64,000 nt of DNA from Flaccisagitta enflata (lineage: Eukaryota > Chaetognatha > Sagittoidea > Aphragmophora): positions 90,706,001 through 90,770,000 of the forward strand of contig OZ231127.1 of assembly GCA_965153355.1 (NCBI GenBank), written 5' to 3'. Shown in pieces: positions 61,113 to 64,000 of this stretch. A program made the translations under genes and the position numbers. Each line of letters opens with the position of its first letter. Positions within the stretch are counted from its first letter, which is position 1. The notes below the pieces were generated by a model. That model saw only the letters and a list, made by a program, of their open reading frames with translations, had not been told where the DNA came from and searched no databases.

Positions 61113-61234
61113 CGTACAAATGTGGATTAACAGCTCAGCAATGGGGTAAGAACAGGCTTTCCATTATCATATTCAATTTTATTACATAGGCAATATCACA
61201 GATACTCTCTCTCACAGACACACACACAGACACA

Positions 61235-61395
<161 letters not shown>

Positions 61396-61777
61396 GGGAA
61401 AATGTTGAGAAAATGTTGAGAAAATGTTCCAAGAAAAAGAAAGAATCAAACAGAAAGAAGACAGAAAACAAAAAGAGAACAAGAACAAGAAAAAGAAAAA
61501 GAAAAAAAAGCGGAAAGCGAAAGCGAACGCGAAAGCGGTGAAAATTCCATACTGAAATAAAGCCGGGGAAAGAACAGGAAAAGATTGGGAGGAAGGAGGA
61601 AGAAGAGGAGGAGGAGGAGGGGGAACAGGGGGGGAGGAGGAGGGGGCACAGGGAAGGGGGGGGGGGGCATAACGGGGAGAAAAGGAACCAACACATTTCG
61701 TTTGAAAGGAGCTTAAAGAAGAAGCAAAACATGGAAACAGGCATTAGTAGTCTGGTTGATGGACTGACTGGCCTTTG

Positions 61778-61820
<43 letters not shown>
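61778..61820. repeat. (CT)n microsatellite
   Basis: About 21 CT units. Confidence 0.95.
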
Positions 61821-61824
<4 letters not shown>

Positions 61825-62023
61825 TAAACTGGCGCGGGCATACGCGCATGCGCAAGCAGCGGCAGCAGGAGCTGCTGCAGCAGCAACAGTAGCAGCAGCG
61901 GCAGCAGTGAATACCGCCTCTTTAGACCATCGACGGAAAAGTATCATAAACTTTTTCTTAAATGGCCAACTGGGAATCTGGCCTATGGTCGGGAAAATAA
62001 ACAGTAAACAGACCACAAGACGA

Positions 62024-62126
<103 letters not shown>

Positions 62127-62327
62127 ACAGACAGAGGCAGACAGAGACAAAGAGGATCAGAGGGAAACAGAGGAGAACAAAAAGGTATAACAATGATAGA
62201 AAAGTGAATTACAGAGACATGCAAAAGTCAGAAGAAATGAACAATTCAACAACTTTGTTCATACACATTCGTTCAGTTATCAAATAAATTGGTGGAAATA
62301 AATGGCGGTTCCCCCAGACTGAGTTAG

Positions 62328-62533
62328 GGTTTGTTTCTAGTCACTTGTTCGCTTGCTTCGTTTTTTTCACTCGGGCTGCTCAACCTGCAGCTCATTTTGC
62401 TTTATTACGCTAGCTCCATTTACTAGCTCACATTCTCGTGGGATGGTGAATTTCATGAATACTTGTTCATGCTGTAAACGCGTTTGTAGGGGACGATCGC
62501 GATCTTTAACATCACTAGAAACACGCCCAAATA
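62328..62533. mobile_element. PIF/Harbinger-like MITE, copy 3 (opposite orientation)
   Basis: TAGGGTTTGTTTCTAGTCAC at the left and TCACTAGAAACACGCCCAAA at the right. Confidence 0.7.
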
Positions 62534-62565
62534 AACCCATCAAATATCAAATAATGAATACAGAA

Positions 62566-62843
62566 TAAGGGCGTTTTTCTAGTGAAGATGAAAAACGCGT
62601 TTGTTCCCGTGAAACGCGATAACAGTGTGAACACATATCCAAGAATTTCAACTGTTCCACAAGGGAGTGAGCAAAGTGAGTGAGCAAGCCCGTGAATGGA
62701 GCGAGCGAGCGAAGCGAGCGTAGCAAAGTGGAGCGCTGCAGAGCGAGTGAGTGGAGTGAGCGGTGCGAGCGAACGAACGTAGCGAGCGACCGAGTGGCCC
62801 TTTCAAAACGCGATCGTCTGTGACTAGAAACGTCCCCCAAGTA
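62566..62843. mobile_element. PIF/Harbinger-like MITE, copy 4
   Basis: TAAGGGCGTTTTTCTAGTGA at the left and GTGACTAGAAACGTCCCCCA at the right. Very similar to the copy at 41355. Confidence 0.75.
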
Positions 62844-62989
62844 TCGAAAAATGAATACAGAATAAGAAAAGAAAGGGGGCGTTTTTCGAAGGAAAGGAAG
62901 GAAAGGAAGGAAAGGAAACATCCACCGTCTCGTGCCTTCTTCATTTTGTATTCTTTCCTACTCTCCCCTTTGAATCTAAAAACTATTAG

Positions 62990-63560
62990 CCATAACAGAG
63001 TTAAGACCTGCCGCGCTAAGGTGCTCCAATGATGGCGCCAGGTCGGCAGTTTGGCCATGCTGGGCCAGATCAACAGTCATACTGGCATACCAAGGCAAAA
63101 AACCTGCTGTGCCAAGGTTCTTCAATTATGGTGACAGGTCGGCATTTCTGCCATGATGCACCAGATCAATAGTCAGATTGACAAAACCGAGTTATGACCT
63201 GCCAAGGCAAGGTTCTTCAGTTGGAGTGCCAGATTGCCTTGCTATGATACACCAGATCAATAGTCATACTGGCATACAAAAGCTAAAACCTACTGTGCAA
63301 AGGTTCTTCAATTATGGTTCCAGATCGGTATTTCTGCCATGATGCAGCATGATTTCTGCCATGATCAACAGTCAGATTGACATTACAGAGCTAAGGTACC
63401 CCAATTATGTTGCCAGGTCAGCTCTTCTGCTGCAATGCACTAGATCGGCAGTCAGATTGACATAACGAAGTTATGACCTGCCGTGCTAAGGTACTCCAGT
63501 TTTGATGACAGGTCTGCAATTTGGCCATGGTGCCCAATGACCAGAGATAGATTGGCACAA
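62990..63560. repeat. About 110-bp tandem array
   Basis: Five diverged units with ACCTGCCGTGCTAAGGT, CCAGGTCGGCAGTT-TGCCAT and CAGATCAACAGTCAGATTGA. Weaker copies may continue to the window end. Confidence 0.85.
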
Positions 63561-64000
63561 AGGGATTCAAACCGAGATGTTGCTGATATGGTTTGGCAAC
63601 TCAGTCCAAGGTAAGTATTGGAATCTGTTAGGTTTCGGCATTACCATCTTGGTGCAAAGAAACGCGAAAAGTTGCTTAGAGTAGCATCCCCTTCAGATGA
63701 GTGCTGCTCCTCAAAGAGTAAGGCTGAAAAGTTCAACATGGTCTCATTTTGAAGATTTGACACAGACGTATAAAATGGGGCCAATCTGGGGTTTATAGAT
63801 TTATCAGTTTGGGATCAGTTTATACTAGATTTAGCAACTGTCTTTCCGCAAAGATAGTATGGTGTGGGCCGCTGGATTGGCAGTTAAGCCATGGTGCGAC
63901 ATATCAAGCGACATTTATGCAAAAGAGAGTTAAGTCCTACCATAACAATATTCCTCATTAATTGTCCTTGGTCGGCAGTTATGCCAATAAGCCGATATAC
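63561..64000. other. Unassigned, possibly degraded array
   Basis: Occasional array motifs (GGTCGGCAGTTATGCCA at 63972). No gene seen. Confidence 0.5.

Overview
The window is animal nuclear DNA, from an invertebrate I cannot name. It has small exons with GT-AG introns on the minus strand, long introns full of microsatellites and short non-autonomous transposons, and no bacterial-style operon. The one gene I can establish is a partial UNC13/Munc13 (synaptic-vesicle priming factor). It is read right to left.

Gene model: eleven exons between 22509 and 906 join in frame. In transcript order they are 22509-22464 (tentative), 21057-20929, 12494-12417, 11173-10954 (C1 zinc domain), 10585-10465, 6707-6601, 4998-4857 (C2B), 4447-4369 (C2B), 3862-3772 (C2B), 3441-3326 (C2B end and linker) and 1066-906 (start of the MUN domain). 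The rest of MUN and C2C lie beyond the left edge. Two large low-complexity exons on the same strand, 37908-36234 and 35615-34910, splice to each other in frame. They are probably the variable acidic N-terminal part of the same gene, but the link across 34.9-22.5 kb is not demonstrated. I find no C2A exon in 38-64 kb.

The most unusual feature is what surrounds the exons. At many splice junctions the junction itself, with a few exon bases plus the GT or AG signal, has been tandemly amplified into the adjoining intron. Copies tend to decay with distance. Examples are a 30-bp array of about 27 copies of the donor at 3326 (1914-3340), a 19-bp array of about 30 copies of the donor at 34910, a 61-bp triplication of the donor at 3772, and acceptor-derived repeats at 1066, 35615 and 37908. 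The intron 35616-36233 also has splice sites lying in a near-perfect terminal inverted repeat, like an introner.

Repeat landscape: a dominant family of about 150-390 bp elements occurs more than 20 times. It has a 5' hairpin, the motif CTCTATAAGAGG, an internal GTCC microsatellite, a subterminal repeat complementary to the 5' stem and a 3' hairpin ending CTTGTTT. It resembles Helentron-associated (HINE-like) elements. A second foldback family has ends containing GCAGCGGCCCC and a variable minisatellite core. Several TA-flanked mariner- or pogo-like MITEs have precise ends (2197-2806, 3953-4128, 24798-25379, 42150-42756). PIF/Harbinger-like MITEs with a TAA target site lie at 41.3, 43.3 and 62.3-62.8 kb.

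The right half (38-64 kb) has no exon I can support. It holds transposons, a 1.6-kb 21-bp satellite (44.96-46.57 kb), diverged 160-540 bp tandem arrays (48.5-49.7, 54.5-56.5 and 63.0-63.6 kb) and very long GA, CA, TTG and GAAA microsatellites. Most long open frames here are read-through of such repeats and are not genes.
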